Source of the DNA: Streptomyces sp. TSRI0107
Lineage (GTDB): Bacteria > Actinomycetota > Actinomycetes > Streptomycetales > Streptomycetaceae
Length of the DNA: 64,000 nt
Assembly (NCBI RefSeq): GCF_001905845.1
Contig: NZ_LIVZ01000001.1
Span: 124,001 to 188,000, forward strand
Direction of reading: 5' to 3'
The notes under the pieces are model-generated. The model was given only the letters and a program-made list of their open reading frames with translations. It was not told the DNA's origin and ran no database searches. Position numbers and translations under genes: made by a program. This document shows positions 63,726 through 64,000 of this stretch, one piece after another (position 1 is the first letter of the stretch; each line of letters begins with the position of its first letter).

Positions 63726-64000
63726 ATGACCCGGGGAAATGGAGCGGCTTCCGCAGACCACGACGGCGGGCAGCCGGCGAGTCGCCTGAGATCACTCGAG
63801 ATCTGCGCGGGTGCGGGCGGTCTCGCGCTGGGGCTGGAGCAGGCCGGATTCGATCCGGTCCTGCTCCTGGACGACCGCGGGATCGCCTGCCAGACGCTTC
63901 GCGCCAACCGCCCGCAGTGGGACGTCCGAGAAATCGACCTCCTCGACTTCGATCCCGCCGACGACGAGCAGGTGTACGACGTCGACCTGCTCTCGGGCGG
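63726..64000 (+). CDS. DNA cytosine-C5 methyltransferase, N-terminal part; 3' end outside the window
   Basis: 91 complete codons are visible. Residues 24-42 (LEICAGAGGLALGLEQAGF) are motif I of C5-cytosine methyltransferases, which bind SAM, followed by LLLDDRGIACQTLRANRP (motif II region). The reading stops at DVDLLSGG, just before the expected catalytic Pro-Cys (motif IV). It would methylate host DNA so that the partner nuclease spares it. ATG 63726 follows GAGGG. Separated by 125 bases from the Z1 gene, so it may have its own promoter. Confidence 0.93.
   Translation, partial: MTRGNGAASADHDGGQPASRLRSLEICAGAGGLALGLEQAGFDPVLLLDDRGIACQTLRANRPQWDVREIDLLDFDPADDEQVYDVDLLSG

Overview
The window is chromosomal DNA from a Streptomyces or a very close relative. 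The support is very high GC with strong third-position bias, GTG/TTG starts with good Shine-Dalgarno (SD) sequences, an SsgA-like sporulation protein, DasR-type operators at N-acetylglucosamine PTS genes, RDD and DUF2510 membrane proteins, and the linked genes clpS, mec-cysO-cysM and pncB-pncA. From memory, the order hppD - ssgG - secreted protease - pncA/pncB - clpS - mec/cysO/cysM - nagE2/nagE1/nagF - rph - rdgB - tRNA-Leu resembles the S. coelicolor core chromosome. No alignment was run.

Layout. 1-7.2 kb: the 3' end of an SF2 helicase gene, an IclR regulator, a PDZ-less Lon-type (S16) protease, and a four-gene glycine betaine/choline-type ABC transporter on the minus strand. 7.2-18 kb: an Lrp regulator divergent from hppD, a roughly 200-bp palindromic MITE-like element that supplies the stop codons of both flanking genes, a TPR protein, an FAD-linked oxidase, ssgG, two RDD proteins and a large secreted M6 metalloprotease. 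18-26 kb: NAD salvage (pncB-pncA), clpS and DUF2017, an amino-acid permease, and the protein-carrier cysteine pathway (mec, a short Cys-ended leader peptide, cysO, cysM). 26-32 kb: GlcNAc PTS genes with DasR-like sites, rph and rdgB. 32-35 kb: tRNA-Leu(UAG), an HNH endonuclease with four internal repeats, bcp, a GroES-like protein, and a guanidine-III riboswitch before an SMR guanidinium exporter. 35-52 kb: a class A PBP, an ABC-2 exporter, a GDSL esterase, DUF445 and MFS proteins, a GlxA-type regulator, Hsp20, and a cold-shock module (Csp plus DEAD-box helicase) with a leader that could mask its own SD.

52.4-64 kb looks accessory, with more T/A-rich codon use than the core. It first carries an XRE/TPR regulator and a GNAT acetyltransferase on the minus strand. 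Divergently from these come two small genes and a graspetide RiPP cluster: a precursor (TgmA), an ATP-grasp ligase (TgmB) and an isoaspartate-methyltransferase homologue (TgmC). After a decayed IS5-type transposase comes a four-gene defence-type operon: MORC-like GHKL ATPase, PD-(D/E)XK nuclease, Z1 helicase-like ATPase, and a cytosine-C5 methyltransferase cut by the window end. These two modules are the most interesting part of the window. The guanidine riboswitch, the cysteine leader peptide and the csp leader are the best regulatory finds.
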